Of a stretch of 64,000 nucleotides of DNA, positions 1 through 13,400 are shown in pieces. The notes beneath the pieces were generated by a model that was not told the origin of the DNA, ran no database searches, and saw only the letters and a list, made by a program, of their open reading frames with translations. The stretch is from Struthidea cinerea (Eukaryota; Chordata; Aves; Passeriformes; Corcoracidae), in the NCBI GenBank assembly GCA_013397865.1, contig VZTI01002790.1, positions 751,484-815,483 on the forward strand. The letters are read 5' to 3'. How positions within the stretch are numbered: position 1 is the stretch's first letter; each line of letters opens with the position of its first letter. The position numbers and the translations under genes were made by a program.

Positions 1-3000
1 CAAAAACAAACCCTAGCATACCCTAACAAAAAAAAAAAAAAGGAATACATTGCATCAGATCACTGAACCACTCACTGAACCTGTGTCTAGATAATCCCTG
101 AGCATGATGGAAGGCAGGAGCAGGAGGGGAACAGCAGCATCTCTTTTACAATGGTAACAGCAGTGGACTTAACTGTCCTCCATAATAGAACTAATTAATT
201 AATGAGCTAACCCATTTCTCCCAGTCTTCTGGCAGGTTTTCTTATTCTGAGATGCAAGTCAGCAGTTTGCTAAAATCATTCATTTGCACAAGGTTCTGCC
301 TATTCCAGGCAAAAAATCATCCATCCACTGCACCCTTGAGGTGAGGTTTATGTCCCAGATCTTGACGGGTCCTCTGCTCTCTGTTGCAAAACCAACTGAA
401 TTTCATGCCATGCAGTTTGAGTGCTGCCTCAGTCATGGCCACGCACAGTGTGGTCGTAGGACACACAGTCACTGTGCATGCACCTGTGTGACTTGGGGAG
501 CCTGAGTCACCCAGAAGGCTGTCACTGGTGCTTGCCCTGTCTGGCTGAGCACCTGCAGAAGTTGGAAGGTTCAGCGCAGCAAGGTGTGTGGAGCGTGCGT
601 ACTTGGCGGGTAACAGGGTATTTCCAATTCACCGCAGGCTGTTACTGCCCAGTAGGAGCTGGGGGACAGAAGACAATCATAAGTCATTCCTGTGCTTTAT
701 CACCTGCTAAAGTGAGAGAAACAAAGTTCCCACTCAAAAACTAGCTATTTTCTGTTTATTGGTAGGTATTGCTGCCTGTAGGCCATGAGAAACTTAGCAG
801 GGCTGGATCAGGTATGCTCCTATTTGAGGAAGGGTGAAAAAACAGAGGATTTTTGCAATTGGAAAGGCTTAGCAGCCATCCTTTCTATTATTGCTATCTA
901 TAATTCAGCTGAAGTCCTGCTTAGTTTTGAAATAGGTCTGCGGGGTTTGAATACACATGTGCAACTGCCTGGTGTGACTTTGTGGTGTGACTTCAAAGTT
1001 AAATGCCAGTTAAACTCTGTGTGTACCAAAGAACCCTGTGCATATGACAAGTATTCAGTATTGCTTTTCCACCCTGAGTTTTGAAAACAAATGCTGGATG
1101 TTTTTTCTTTTTTTCTTTTCTTTTATTTGTTCCCTTGTTACTCCAAGATGCCTGAGGATTATACAACCGATGCATTTTAAAGTGTGTAAGAGCTTGTCAG
1201 TTTGTAGCACTTTTTTCTGAAATGCTGACAACACAAAACCTTCCAATTTTCGATCAGACCTGAAGTCTGGCAGGAAATAAATGTAATGTCTTCTCCCAGA
1301 AAACTTTCTGTCATTGCCTTCCTGCTTATCACTAACTTCATTTTCTAATTGTTTTTTACTCCTTTGATATCAGGCCACAAAAAAACCAGAGTCTGTCTTG
1401 GACTCTTTCTCTTTCACCATGTTTTACATATGAAATTAAAAAGCTTTTTATCTGAGACTGTTCCTTAGCTCTTTTGAGACACAAATGCAATCAGACTTCA
1501 ATCCAAATTGCAGGTTTTGCAAGTGCACTTTGCCTGTCTCCATTTACAGGGGATAAAGGAGTCTATTATCAGCTCTGCCATTCACTCCTTGCATCTAGGC
1601 AATTACGAAATGCAGGACACACCTCTGCTGGCTGTTACTGCTCTGGAGGAGGTGACACCAGAGACAAGGGCATATGTAAACTGAAGCCAAATGGCTGCAG
1701 GCAGAGCAGCAGATGGGCACATACTGGCCAGGTCAAAATTCAGTTTGGAAATCAGAAGGCAGTGTCTAACCTGGAAGCTGTTGGGTTATCCTAAAGAAGG
1801 GGTAAAACTTTGAGTGCCCTGTTTTAGGAGGATTACAGGGAGCCACAGCCCAGTCTGAGCTCAGTGACTCAGAGGCACATATCCAGGCTTTCAATTCTGC
1901 AAGTATATAAAACATATGAAGAGCAAGTAGCCTAATTTAGACTCCTGTTTTGACTTACCTCTTTCTTTCTGTTCCCACTGTTTCCCAAACTGGGAACCTA
2001 AAGAATCACACTAACTTATGCCACTGGGTTGAAAATTGCCTATTTTCTAAATCCTGCTAAAAAAACCCCTAAAAAATAAGAGTAGGCTGTTCATTTCTGT
2101 TATTCAGTAGCTGATTTTTTTTTCTTTAAAGACATCAAATTTTCTCTTCAGGGGAAATCTTAACGGAATTAATGTTGGTTTTAATAGAATAAATTGAGTG
2201 TCAGAAGCTGCTGCTTCTGTTTTTAGTCTGTAAAGCCCCTCAGTTAGTTGTCTTGAGTCTATCTCATCTTTAAACATGAGACTTTTAGCTTCAGATACAT
2301 TTGAGAAACTTGCAGGAAGCCATTCAGTGAATATTCATTCATTTTTCTTATAAAAAAAGGAAATGGTCCCATAATTTCTAAACATATTTTCTATAATATC
2401 AACAAAAATGTTATGTCCAAGATGGTTAAGAGGAATTTCCACCTATTTTGAGATGCCTTAATGCCAGTGCTCTGAATTTGTGCCACAGAAGTCTTTGGAA
2501 CAACAGCACACACAAGATTTTTGACAATCGTGATGCACACGGTTTTGGGCAGTATCCATATGCTTTAACTTCTGTAAATGCAAAATTACAAGAATGAGTT
2601 GATTTGTAATGCTCTGAATTATCACACCTGTGTTGTATGCCTTGAGATAACAGGAGTCAAAGGTGATTTGCTCTGAAGTCACCATAAACACAAAATACAG
2701 CACATAAGCACAAAAATCCTGTCTGTTAAAATCAACAAGGTTGATTAGTCAGGGCGGGAGGAGGCAGGGATAGGGCAGGGGAGGCTCCATGTTTCCAAAT
2801 TTGAGCCTGTTTTCCAGATCACGTCAGGTGCAAGCCGGTTCAGGAGGTGGAAGTGGTACCATGTCAAAAGCGGGGGAAGTGCTGCGAGCCCACACTTATC
2901 TGTAGTGCATCAGAGATGTGTTAATCACCACAAGGCAGATGTACCACCCCCACTGAGATAGACCTCTGCCTTTTTTCATTCACCCTTTTAGAAACAAATG

Positions 3001-3424
3001 CAAAAATTACGGATTTTACATGTAATTTTTTGCCAGCATTTGGCGTTACATGTCACAGCATCATTTTGAGCCTTAAAAATTATAAAACTACCATCTCTAT
3101 TCCTTTTCCCTCTTCAGCCTTGTGTATTTTGTTTTCTTTTTTGTTTGGTTGGTTGATTTGGTTTGTGGATTTTTTTCATCTTGCTGTTCTAGTTTTCGGC
3201 TTCTCATTTCTGCTTTGATTCTCCTTGTACTGTTCACTCTTGCAAGCAATTTTTGCTTTATTGGAAGTAATATCAGACCTATTACAGAGCTGTAGGGCTT
3301 GCATTAACTTTAGGATTGCTTCACACCACTTCGGGTAAGAAGCTGAGGGATAGTTTCCCATTATGTCTTTCTTTGTACTCCCCATCTATTTTCTCTAGTT
3401 ATTGTCTTTGTCAGGAAAATCCAC
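1..3424. other. Intergenic, no gene recognised
   Basis: AT-rich to neutral DNA. The frames at 284-505, 478-744, 785-1084 and 1474-1794 are short, lack recognisable domains and overlap arbitrarily. CCCTAG/CCCTAA motifs at the extreme left are two imperfect copies only and not a telomeric array. Nothing definable. Confidence 0.7.
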
Positions 3425-3965
3425 AAACGCCAGAGGTTTCTGTCCAAAGAGGAGACAAAGGAGTCCTGCAACTTTATCTGAATAAAGGAGGGAGTCCACT
3501 GGGGCACATGCCCGCAGGGTTTTCTCTCTCGAGGTTTCAGAGGGCGCCATCTCCTTTATCACAACTCCCGGCCTCATGTCACCCTCTTCCTTTCCCCACT
3601 GGCTGAGGTACTAGGAAGGTACAGCCTTCCCGAACCACCTACCACATATTCCGCCCTCGAACCTACTGTTTTACCCCAAAGTTCAGAAGGTCAGGCTTGT
3701 GCAGACCATTGTCTGTTTCAGGAGCCAAGCTGTGTGGGCTCTGCAACAAACCTGCTGCCCAAAGTTAGTACAGACATTAAGACCCATTTCAAAGACGTTA
3801 ACACCCACACCTTCACCCATCAAATTGTTTGTAAAGACATTAGCTTTCCTTTCATCTTGTCTATCACATGACTAATCACAGGGGCACAGACCACAAAAGT
3901 TAGGAGTTGTCACTTTATTTTGGTTTTGTACACGACCTCCCCCAATTGAGTCCAACAACTCCTAG
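3425..3965. mobile_element. Possible LTR-like retroviral remnant
   Basis: A block that is clearly richer in GC and CpG than its surroundings (for example CTCTCGAGG, GGGCGCC, CCCGAACC, TTCCGCCCTCGAACC). It contains TTATCTGAATAAAGG, a polyadenylation-like core, and stretches such as GCAACTTTATCTGAATAAAG, GGCTGAGGTACTAGGAAGGT and AGTTAGTACAGACATTAAGA that look like an avian ERV LTR I have seen. Ends and strand are uncertain and no coding frame of note is present. It could instead be an unrelated GC-rich intergenic segment. Confidence 0.4.
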
Positions 3966-6129
3966 GTACTGTTGTACTATAAACAATGCATTATTTAATG
4001 CATTTTTTAAATTGGATAACATGTGAGTTTGAAAATTACAAAACAGGAAAAGGAGGTTTCTGTAAGAGTGAAAAATCCATAGTTTTTCCAGCTTTTAGCC
4101 CTGCAGACCTGATTGTTTTCATAGTGATAACGTTCTTGTGTTTATTCACGTTCAATAGAGATGCCTTCACAAGTCATCCCATACTGGAAACCCCCAGTGG
4201 CCTCTGGAGACATGTGCACTGATGGTCTCGTAGAGAATTTACATTTATTTACACTTGCCCTATTTTCTGAAACAGTAGTGTTGAGATGGGAGAAGAGGAA
4301 TGAGGCCTGAATTATTGAGCCACACCCTGGTACATTTTCTTTGCATCTGACTTCCATTTTACGTGAGTATAAAGATATTCATGAAGCTGCAATCTGGAGC
4401 AGAGTTTGGCCCATCTGTTTAAGAGACAGCATAAATCCAACTTTTCACTCTGCCTCACAGTACACAAACACTTGCATGAGAAGTTAAAAATGTAGAATAC
4501 ATTAACACAGTCCTGAAATACTTCCCATTACAGAAAGGCACTTGATTCATAGTTACCCCAAGTGATGATGATTTCAGTATGATGATTCCAAGGCCATGAC
4601 TGATTTTAGTTCACATGAGTATGGTGGTTCCCTTTCTGAATACTGACACTGTTTAACAAAGCATAGGGATTTTTCTTCTGGTGAAACCAAGTGTTGCTTA
4701 AATGATGCAGACCTCATTTCTGGTTTTACAATGTGTGCATTAAAATGCACGTCTGATTTCCTGGTCACCAAAGCAGTAAGGAATCAGACATTCTCTCCAG
4801 GTAGTCCACAACTTTGCTGGAAAACTCTGCTCACAGAACATGAAAGCAACTTTCTTTTGTGTGCCTCTTGAAAGGGCACTTTCAGATTTTAATGTTACTT
4901 GGAATAATTTGGAATTAATATAACACTACTCAGTTCAAGAGAAAAAGCTCTTGTCTCCTTGGGTCTGCACAGTAGTCTTTAGTACCTGCTCAAGGTAGCA
5001 TCAACATCTCTTTGAGGAGGTACCAATAAAGCAGTGCTTCACAAAATAGCACCAATACTCATTGTGCCAGAGCTCTGGGACTTGCAGCCTGAAGTGTCAC
5101 CATCTTGAGCTCCTGCTCAACAGCAGCCACAAGCCAGCACATGGGACACGCACAGAGGACACAGGGGCTGGCTCAGGCACAGGGCTTGCAGTCACCCTGC
5201 TCAGCTCTGCAGCAGCTGAAGGATGCCCTTTTGCCTCTGCTCCTGTGATCTTACTGCAGTTATCTAATCTTGCCTTTAAACCGGGTGTCTGCCATTTATC
5301 AGCACAGAACAAATACAGCAATGGGCCAATCTTTTGTAGACAGGATAGAAAAGCTGAATGTCCTGAGAAGATGGACAGGCTACCTGATGATCCTATTCAA
5401 TGCAATGGCTAGTTCACACCTAAACAGTGTGACTTCTCGTTTAAATTAACGTAATGCCTGAAAGGGCGTATTTCAGAAATGGCTATTTGAAGCTTTATTT
5501 GAATTTTCCTCACTGGGTTTTGCACTGCTTTGGTGCTAATTATCTTGATAAGATAATTTTACGGAACAGTCAAGCTCTGCTCAGGAATTATGTGCGTACA
5601 AGGAAGCATTCACTTGCTAAACATATTTATGTTCACCGCCTCAAGAGTAATACTTGCATTCTCATTTGCATAAGGATGCATCTGTGCCTCTTGTGCTTGT
5701 GGCCCAAAGTCCTTGCTATGTGTGGGAGCAGTGAATTTCTACAGCAAGGAAGCAAGGAGAGAGGTTGTGTTGTCTCCTGCTAACTACTGCTGAAGTCACT
5801 GGTTCTAAGGGCTGTGACCACTTGGACTAAGTTAGCTTCTCCTTGTTCTCTCTTCCTTCTCAAACATATCAGACAAAATAAATCTTAGCAGAGATTTCTC
5901 TGCTTTCTGCTTCAACACTATGGTCTCAACATTCTTCAGGTAGAGATGAAAATCTGACAGTAGGTTTCTGCAGGAGCAGGAGACCAAGCCCATGCACAGG
6001 GAAGCTTGTCTTTCTGAGCCACAGCGTGGGACAGGGGGATTGCAGATTTGATGAACAGCACTCAGAGACTTCTCTTCCATTCCCTTGGAAAAGAATATGT
6101 CTAAATCGTGTAGGAGCATGGGGTGATTC
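3966..6129. other. Intergenic, no gene recognised
   Basis: Nothing recognisable. The 116-codon plus frame at 5062-5412 is in a locally GC-richer patch with no domain match that I can name and no splice or start context supporting it. Confidence 0.65.
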
Positions 6130-6425
6130 AAGGTGGGAAAGGCTTTGGGCATCTCCTCTCCCAACAACCTGGCCAAAGCAAGATCATCTCTGAATGAGGT
6201 CAGGTTGCTCAGGGCTTTATGTAGTTGGGTCTTGAAAACCTGCAAGGACAGGGCGTACAGAAACTCTGGGACTGTGTCCCACTTCCTGACTGTCCTCGTG
6301 GTGAAAAACACTGTTCTGATATCCAGTCGGAGCATCTGTTTTTTGTCATTCTCCCACCATGCACCCCTATGGGGACCTTAGCTCTGTTTTCATGAGGACA
6401 TCACAGGAAAAGCCTTGCCCATCAT
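6130..6425 (-). repeat. Old CR1 LINE fragment (diverged)
   Basis: Read on the minus strand, the frame from about 6320 leftwards gives RLDIRTVFFTTRTVRKW and then SLQVFKTQLHKALSNL, which is the C-terminal end of the CR1 reverse-transcriptase ORF (pattern LDIR..FFT.RVV..WN..P...SLEVFK..LDGALSNL). The plus strand reads as the complement of a CR1 3' region with an AGGTTGCTCAGGGCTTTAT block. The 167-codon frame at 5832-6335 combines this relic with unrelated flanking sequence and is not a gene. Limits are approximate; the subfamily is not assigned. Confidence 0.6.
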
Positions 6426-9400
6426 CTTTCTGCAGTGCTGTAAGAGGCAATGCAACCATTCTACTCAGCCCCAAGCAAAAGCATGGGGCATACGATTCCT
6501 GCCTGATTTAGAATTGCACTGATCTCTTTACCCCTATTCATGGTACAGGGACAGATTGAATGCAGAAAGAGACTGTAAGAGGGCTAGTGAGTTTTAAGCA
6601 GTCCTGAAATGCCCTGAGGATATGGAAAAGCAACCAGGCCTCTTTCGCTGTTGTCATCCTGTGGACAGGAGAGTGCTTTCTCCAGTGCTGGGAATGGAAA
6701 CAGCAGACACCTGAACTTCCTCCACTTTTCTCAAGCCCTTCCTCCAGCAAAGTGTCCAGCTGGGTCCTGAAGCACAGCTTTCTGGAGGTTTTCTGGTGTG
6801 TCCTGTCAGCCTAGTGGGATTACCCTGTGTGTGATGCCTTGCTTTTTGGTTGGTCTGAGGCCTTGGGGTGGAGGGGACATTATACTGCAAGGAGTTTTCC
6901 CTGTGACAATGAGTGCAGCTTTGTGTGGATGAGAATGGAAGGGTTAAACCTCCATATAATACAGTTGTAAAGCAAAGAAAGAAACTCCAGATGGGAGGTT
7001 TGTACTGAGATTAGCAGTGTTGATGCAGCAGTTTTGCAAACCCTCAACTTGGGCGGTATTTCTGCTACAAGGTTGTCCTCCCCCATTCACAAGAGACACA
7101 AAGTGCGGTCCCAGCTTTGGGATCTCCAAAGGCTCTTTTATAGCAGAAGGCAGTGCATCTGGCTGTTTACTTCATTTTTACAAAAATAAATGACACTTCT
7201 GTCCAATGAAATGTTGCATTAAGTGATCTTACTGCTTCTTTGCTTCACTAAGGCAAAAGGAATCAGCCTTCTCTTTCAGTGTGAAGTTCATTGCTCTTCG
7301 TGCTCATTCTTGCTTTGCTACTTGTTTCTCTCCCTCCAGAGTTTCTCTACCTCCCTCACTTAGATCCTCTTCTCTTCCAGGCGATCACCTTCTTGCTCAT
7401 GGAAGAACTGCTGAACATAGACTGCAAAGAGCCTTCATTGCTGAGTGTTCAATGAGAGCAAGTCCTACTGCAAACTGGAGGTAAGCATAGGTACCCAAAA
7501 ATATAGTTTGTGCATGTATGTGGTGTATTAGAGTATTTAAGCAGTCGGGATTACTTTTACAATCCCATGATTGCTCCTTACCTAGTTGGAAGTGTTTGTT
7601 AATCATTGGCATTAAAAGCTAAACTCCATGAAACCCAGCATGTGCCTTCATTTTAGGAAGATCATAAGGAAATTTTTTAGCTAGTTGGACACATACTTAT
7701 TGAGCAAGATCTTGTCTAGAAAAACATGCATATTGCAAACTAGGGGCTTTCTTGTGACTAATTTTGCAATATATTTATTTTTGTTCTTCAGGATTACATT
7801 CATTTCAGTGTTTCCACTACACTTATTTTGCAGTCGCTGGCTTTGTCCTGAGTTTTGTTTTAAAGGAAGATTGGAAAAAAAAAAATCAGAAGACATGTAC
7901 ATGTGTTATCAACACCAGATCAACTTCTTCTTCATCAGTCATCTATAATTTTGCTGGCTATTAGCTTACAGTTGAGGTTTTGGGGTGGTGATTGGGTTGC
8001 ATCTTCTGCCTAAGCTGCCCGTGAAGAGAGCTCACTACATATGTCCAGGATAGCGTCACCACAGTCAAGGTCTGTCTGGTTGCATGATGCACAAAATGAA
8101 GAAAAACAGGAAATTCCGTAAGGGCAGAACAAGAAAGACCAGTATTTTTTTTTAAGACATAGCCCTCAAAGAAGTTTGAGGATTGATTACTAATATCTTG
8201 TCAGAATCTGGATGCTGCAGGCAAACCGATATGCCCAGATATCTCATTACCTAAAGAGACATTTGGGATAAATAACAGGTGGGAGAAGAAAGGAAGGAGG
8301 TATAACTTAAGGCTCTGACAAATGTCACTGTTTTACTGTTGCTGTCTCAGCTGAGCTGGCAGGACAGACATGTATGATACAAGTCCAACACACACACAGC
8401 ACATGCTTGCTAGGCCACAGCCTGGCGTATGAGCTCAGGCTGAGCCTGGAGGGGCAGGAGTGGGTTACCCAGGGCAGAAGGTTTGCCACAAGCGTCAAGG
8501 AATGTGACTGTAGTGCTCCAACTGCATATTAAAACTTGCAGCTCATCAGCCTTCGGGAATAGCTTAAAGCTTTCAGATAGATGTGAACCCAAGCATGTTT
8601 CCATGGATTTAATGTTCAGTATAATGGTCCTTCTCAAGAAGGGAGTGCATATGAGAGATTTGCTCTCCTAAAGCAGTCACTAAAAATGCTATGCATTTTT
8701 TTCTCCCTAAAATATTGCACAGCACTAAAATGATGAAGTGGTGCTGAATGATACTTGATATCTGAATTCCTGAGTTTTCCCGGCACAATGCTGAGCAGCC
8801 CTTGAGAAGCACACTGATATTTATGTGAGCAGAGAATTCCCCATGGCTCCAGCTGAAGAGATACTCTCCCTACCTGACCTGGGCTGAGCTCTCCTGTTGC
8901 TCCCTTATTTGCAAGGAAAGCCTGGCACAAGTAGCACAAAAACAGAGCACAGTGCCAAGCTCTGCTCTAAAGTCTTGGGCAAAGCAGAGTGCATGGGGTT
9001 TAAAATACCATCCCCTGGTCATAGAGAGAGCTGCTGCTGAAAAGGCAACAATTAATCCAGTGGCACCCACTTCTGTGTTCTTGGCTTGCAAGAAGCAGCT
9101 GTAGTTACCCAGGAGCCAGAGTGGACAAAGTCTATTAGCTTAATGTGAAATTAACATTTGCAGTGTGTGTGGGTGGAAGCACAGAGGCTTGGAATCACTC
9201 AGAGTACAAAAATCTCACTATAAAGAATAAGGCTGAAGCTTTTTCTTTTCTCTTTTTTGCATGCAAAAAAAAATAAAATTCTGAAACAATATTAAAAACT
9301 TCTGAAATGATTCATGCGGTCTTGCCAAAAGGCTTTCAGACTGAATTTTGGCAGGTTGTTTGAGAGAATATGAACTTAGAAATGAAACACTCAAAGAAGA

Positions 9401-9961
9401 ATTTGGGCTATTTACATTAGAAAAGCTGAACTCTTTTTGGTAGTACATGAAAGCTCATAATTAACCTCTTCCCTAAATTGTTATTTGTCTTTCTAGTGAT
9501 TTGTCTTTTTCTGGTATGAAGGTTAACAGTGGATGATTCTTTTGGTAGCGTGTGTTTTAATTTATTTTATAGTTAAAAATAGTGCTTGTAAAGTAAAACT
9601 CCCTTGGTCTGGATCTTCCCATGCTTTTTACTTTCACCAGTACACAAAGAATATGAAATATCAGTCCAGTGAGATTTTAAATTCCTATTTCTCAATAGCT
9701 GAAGCAAAAGACAATATGGGTATTGGTGAAAACAATTACGTGCGAATTTTCTTGTTGCTGCCCTGCTAATTAACTGCCATCTCAGAGGGATGCGTGGTTA
9801 TGTGGTTCCCGTGCCTTGCTGAGAAGGTCTCAGTGCCTGGTTTGCTACTGGATCTTTTCCTCATGGAGCTGGAACCAGATCACAGTTATGGGCCGTGCTG
9901 ATCTCTAACATGATCCCAGGCTACACTTGTGAAAGATTGTTTTCAGTTAAAATATATTTGT
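6426..9961. other. Intergenic, no gene recognised
   Basis: Several overlapping short frames on both strands, none convincing. A moderately GC-rich part at about 8400-9100 has no repeat or exon that I could identify. Confidence 0.65.
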
Positions 9962-10452
9962 AGAGTCACAAAATGGCCTGGATTGGAAGGGACCTTCAAG
10001 ATCACGTAGTTCCAACCCCCCTGCCATGGACAGGGACATGTTTCACTGAACCAGGTTTCTCAGAGTACCATGCAATCTAGCCTTGAACACTCCCAGGTAT
10101 GGAGTATCCACAAATTCTCTGGGCAACTTGTGCCAGTGCCTCTCCACCCTCACAGCAAAGAATTTTTTCCTAATATCTGATCTAAACCTACTCTCTTTCA
10201 GTTTGAACCATTCTCCCTTGTCCTGTCACTACATGCTCTTGTAAAAAGTTCTTCTCCATCTTTTCTGTGGGAACTCTTCAGGTACTGGAAGGCTGCAATT
10301 AGGTCACCCCTAAACCTTCTCTTTCCCAGGCTGAACAGCCCCAATTCTATCAGCTTTTCCTTGTGGGAAAGGTTCTCTCTCCCTCTAATAATCTTGGTGG
10401 CTCTCCTCTGCACTTGCTCCAACAGGTTGATGTCCTTCCTGTGCTGGAGACG
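9962..10452 (-). repeat. CR1 LINE, 5'-truncated, about 490 bp
   Basis: The plus strand starts AGAGTCACAAAATGGCCTGG, the complement of a CR1 3' end, and continues through the CR1 3' region into the terminal RT coding part. The minus frame 10198-10422 reads MEQVQRRATKIIRG, then ELGLFSLGKRRFRGDLIAAF and CSDRTREN, the conserved CR1 ORF2 C-terminal segment. Orientation minus, truncated near 10452. Still fairly well preserved, so younger than the copy at 6.1 kb. No function expected. Confidence 0.93.
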
Positions 10453-13400
10453 TCACTGGTTTTATTTCAAAAAATCAAAATGGACATAGGTTTTCCTAAA
10501 GAATCAGCTGCCAGCCAAGAAGTTAATGACAAAATGATTTAGTTTTAAGATAAAATGTGCAGTGATGTAGCACAGAGAATCATTTTTGAAAAACAAGTTG
10601 GAGTAACACCTCAGGGTTACTCAGTGGAGTAACAAACTCGTGACCTTGTGCAACTCATGTATAATCATGCAAGTTCGACATCGGTGGAGCTGGGCAGTGC
10701 TTTAACATTTTGATTCATCAAGGAAGAAACTAGAGATGTTCTTATAGGTGGTTCCAAACTGGTAAAAATGATAGGGGAATGTGATCTCTCTGCCTGTTGC
10801 TTGAGAGCCAAAACTTCCACAAGGACTTATATTTATCAAAAGCATAGTGATCCAGCTGGAGCCCAAGCCATTACCTCTGCCTCAGAGACAATACCAAGCA
10901 TTTAATGTGAGAGCTGAATGGCCAAGCTGCAGGCATTCATGGCATCTCCATTGGCCAGCTCTGCTCAATACTGTTCCTGGATTTTCCTGACCTGTTCCCT
11001 ATTTGTTTTTCAAGCATTCGTTTGTCTTCTGACTGTGATAGCATAAAAGATAATGAAATTTATTCATTCCCCAGTGCTTCATGCATATACACAAGCCTAG
11101 CTGCAAATAGAGATTCTTGGAACCTGATGACTGCCTTCATGCGCACCGGTGATTGTTGCTGTATAATAATAGAAACCAGAGAAAGGAGCAAGGGGTACAC
11201 TGGAAATAAAGGACATAAAGAACAAAGGTTTATTAAAGTAGCTTTGCAAAATGAGGGTTTAGTAATGAACTGGGAAAAGAGGAAAGAAAATTGTAACCAG
11301 AGAGCAAATGTAATAAATATGATAGTGTTCCTTCTTCAGAGAGCTTTGTATATTTTGTCCAAAAATAAAAAAAAACAAAAAGATTCATGCATCCTACAAA
11401 CCCTGCATTTATGATTAGTAGATCTAATTACATGAAATATTGATGCTCAATTTAAATTACTTCAAAATAGGCAAAGGCAATAAGCTAACTAGCAGCCATG
11501 TTTCGGAGAAGATCTCTGAGCTGAGGCAATCAAACCACAGCTTAATGCCTTGTGACTGACTTTTGGAGGATGATTAACTCTTGATTCATGGTTCTGGGGA
11601 CAGCAGCCAGCAGCCACTTCCTCTGGAACAGTGCTGATGTGCAGTGCACTGCTTTGAGCAGAAAGTGCTTATTGCATGCTTTCACAGAAATGTTGCAAGT
11701 GCTTTCTACTGCTCCTTGCACTGGGTTTGCTCATACACTCAGATGGAACAGCTTCTTTCCTATGCTTATTACAAGACACAAAACTTGTGTAGCACTGCTG
11801 GCATGTGGTTGCTTACCTGCTCTAGGGAATTTGCTGCCTTTAATTTTGATGAACATCCATTTGCTAAAGGGAAGATGATATCTATACTTTTTTTTTTGTC
11901 AGTGCATTACTAACAACATGGTTGATGCCAGGCTGTAGAAAGCTATTAAGTTTGTGTGCTTAAATCAGGTATGTAGGTTTGCTGAATAAAACACCGTGAG
12001 AAGGTTAAAAATTCACTGTAGTACAGGACAAATAAAAGAACTTATGAAAAATGAAGGAATAACCAACCTGCAGGATCCAAGAGCCATGACCCGAGAAGAA
12101 AGAACTGGAGAACACTGTAAATCAAACTACAAAACCAAAGAACAACTTTGCTTGAACTTTGTGTTCATTTGCTCAGTGAAGCACTCACTGATAGGCTGCC
12201 ATTGCCCCTTAATTCACATAAGCTCCTTCCTCTTAGAGCATGCACAGTAAAATCAGTGTTCACTGTATCTTTATATCTGAACTGAGGCCAAAGAATGAGA
12301 AGTCAATGGCTGTAGATTTAAGTTGTTACATACACAGGAGATGATATTTTTTTATTGTCGAAGTGTATAAAAATGAGCACTCGGTATGCTGAAGGTGTGC
12401 AAACTTAGTTGATTCATCACCTAGCACCCATCTCTGCACATATATTAAAAGAGATCAAATATCTCAACTCTGTGTGTGGGATGGCTTCTTGCACAGTGAG
12501 AGAAAGAACCCATATTTGGGAAAACAGGTTTGTAAAGAACATTCCTATCCTTTGTCAGTAGAGAAGAAACCATCTCATGGGAACTCAAATCCTAGAATTC
12601 AGAGATCTTTGTTGACTCTAGTCAACATGTGACCACCTTGAGTGCACAAATGAAACTGTATTGCTAAATCATTCACCTGTTATTAACTCATCTACACGTT
12701 GTTTGGATTTGGCTTTCTCTGTTGCAGATATTTCATGGGGACAGCTAGTTGGAATGGTCCAAAAGAAACCCGGGAGGAGAGAGAGTTCACCAGAAGTGCA
12801 TACCATATAGGTCCAGTGCTTCAGCTTGCTTTTTCACACCCCTTGTTTAGCTTCACAGATCTACTCTTAGGAGTTTAAAGATGGGTGGGATGGATGCAGG
12901 GTTCATTATCCTGTGGGGCTGTGTCTTTCTTTTTCTAGGGTGTTTTCAAATTGTTCCATCAAGGACCTTTTGCTTAATATTGAACTCCACAAATGGTCCT
13001 AATAAATACAGGATGTTTTCCTCACATCAGAGCTATTCCAAGGGCTATTCCAGAGGGATCCCTAGGGCATATCTTTCTAATGTCCTAAGTTCAGTACTAG
13101 TTACTTAAGATAAGGAAGTAGGAGGCCAAAGGCTCTTTAGCAGCCTGTGTGGCTGATGAAGAGGTGTTACAGCAAACGTGTTGCCAAACCATGAGCAGCA
13201 TAGGCCACCCCTGAAGATCTGATTTTCTTGGTTATTGAACCTACTACCACTGGACGAGGCAGCAAAACATTTCACTTGATCACACTTCTGCTACATCAAC
13301 CTGTAAACTCATTCGGAGGATTAAAAAAAAAATTTAAAATAATTTAGTCTGTGAAAGACATGCATTTTATTATATTAGTGATGCAGTAGAAAAAACCAGT

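Noticed and set aside
1..30. CCCTAG/CCCTAA motifs at the left edge, telomere-like
   Set aside because: Only two imperfect, non-tandem copies; not an interstitial telomeric array.
5832..6335. 167-codon minus-strand frame
   Set aside because: Its first part is the C-terminal end of a decayed CR1 RT ORF; the remainder is unrelated sequence that stays open by chance.
10198..10422. 74-codon minus-strand frame with conserved-looking protein
   Set aside because: It is part of CR1 ORF2 in a truncated LINE, not a host gene.
11022..11414. 130-codon plus-strand frame
   Set aside because: Low-complexity Lys/Asn-rich end, no family resemblance, no supporting signals.
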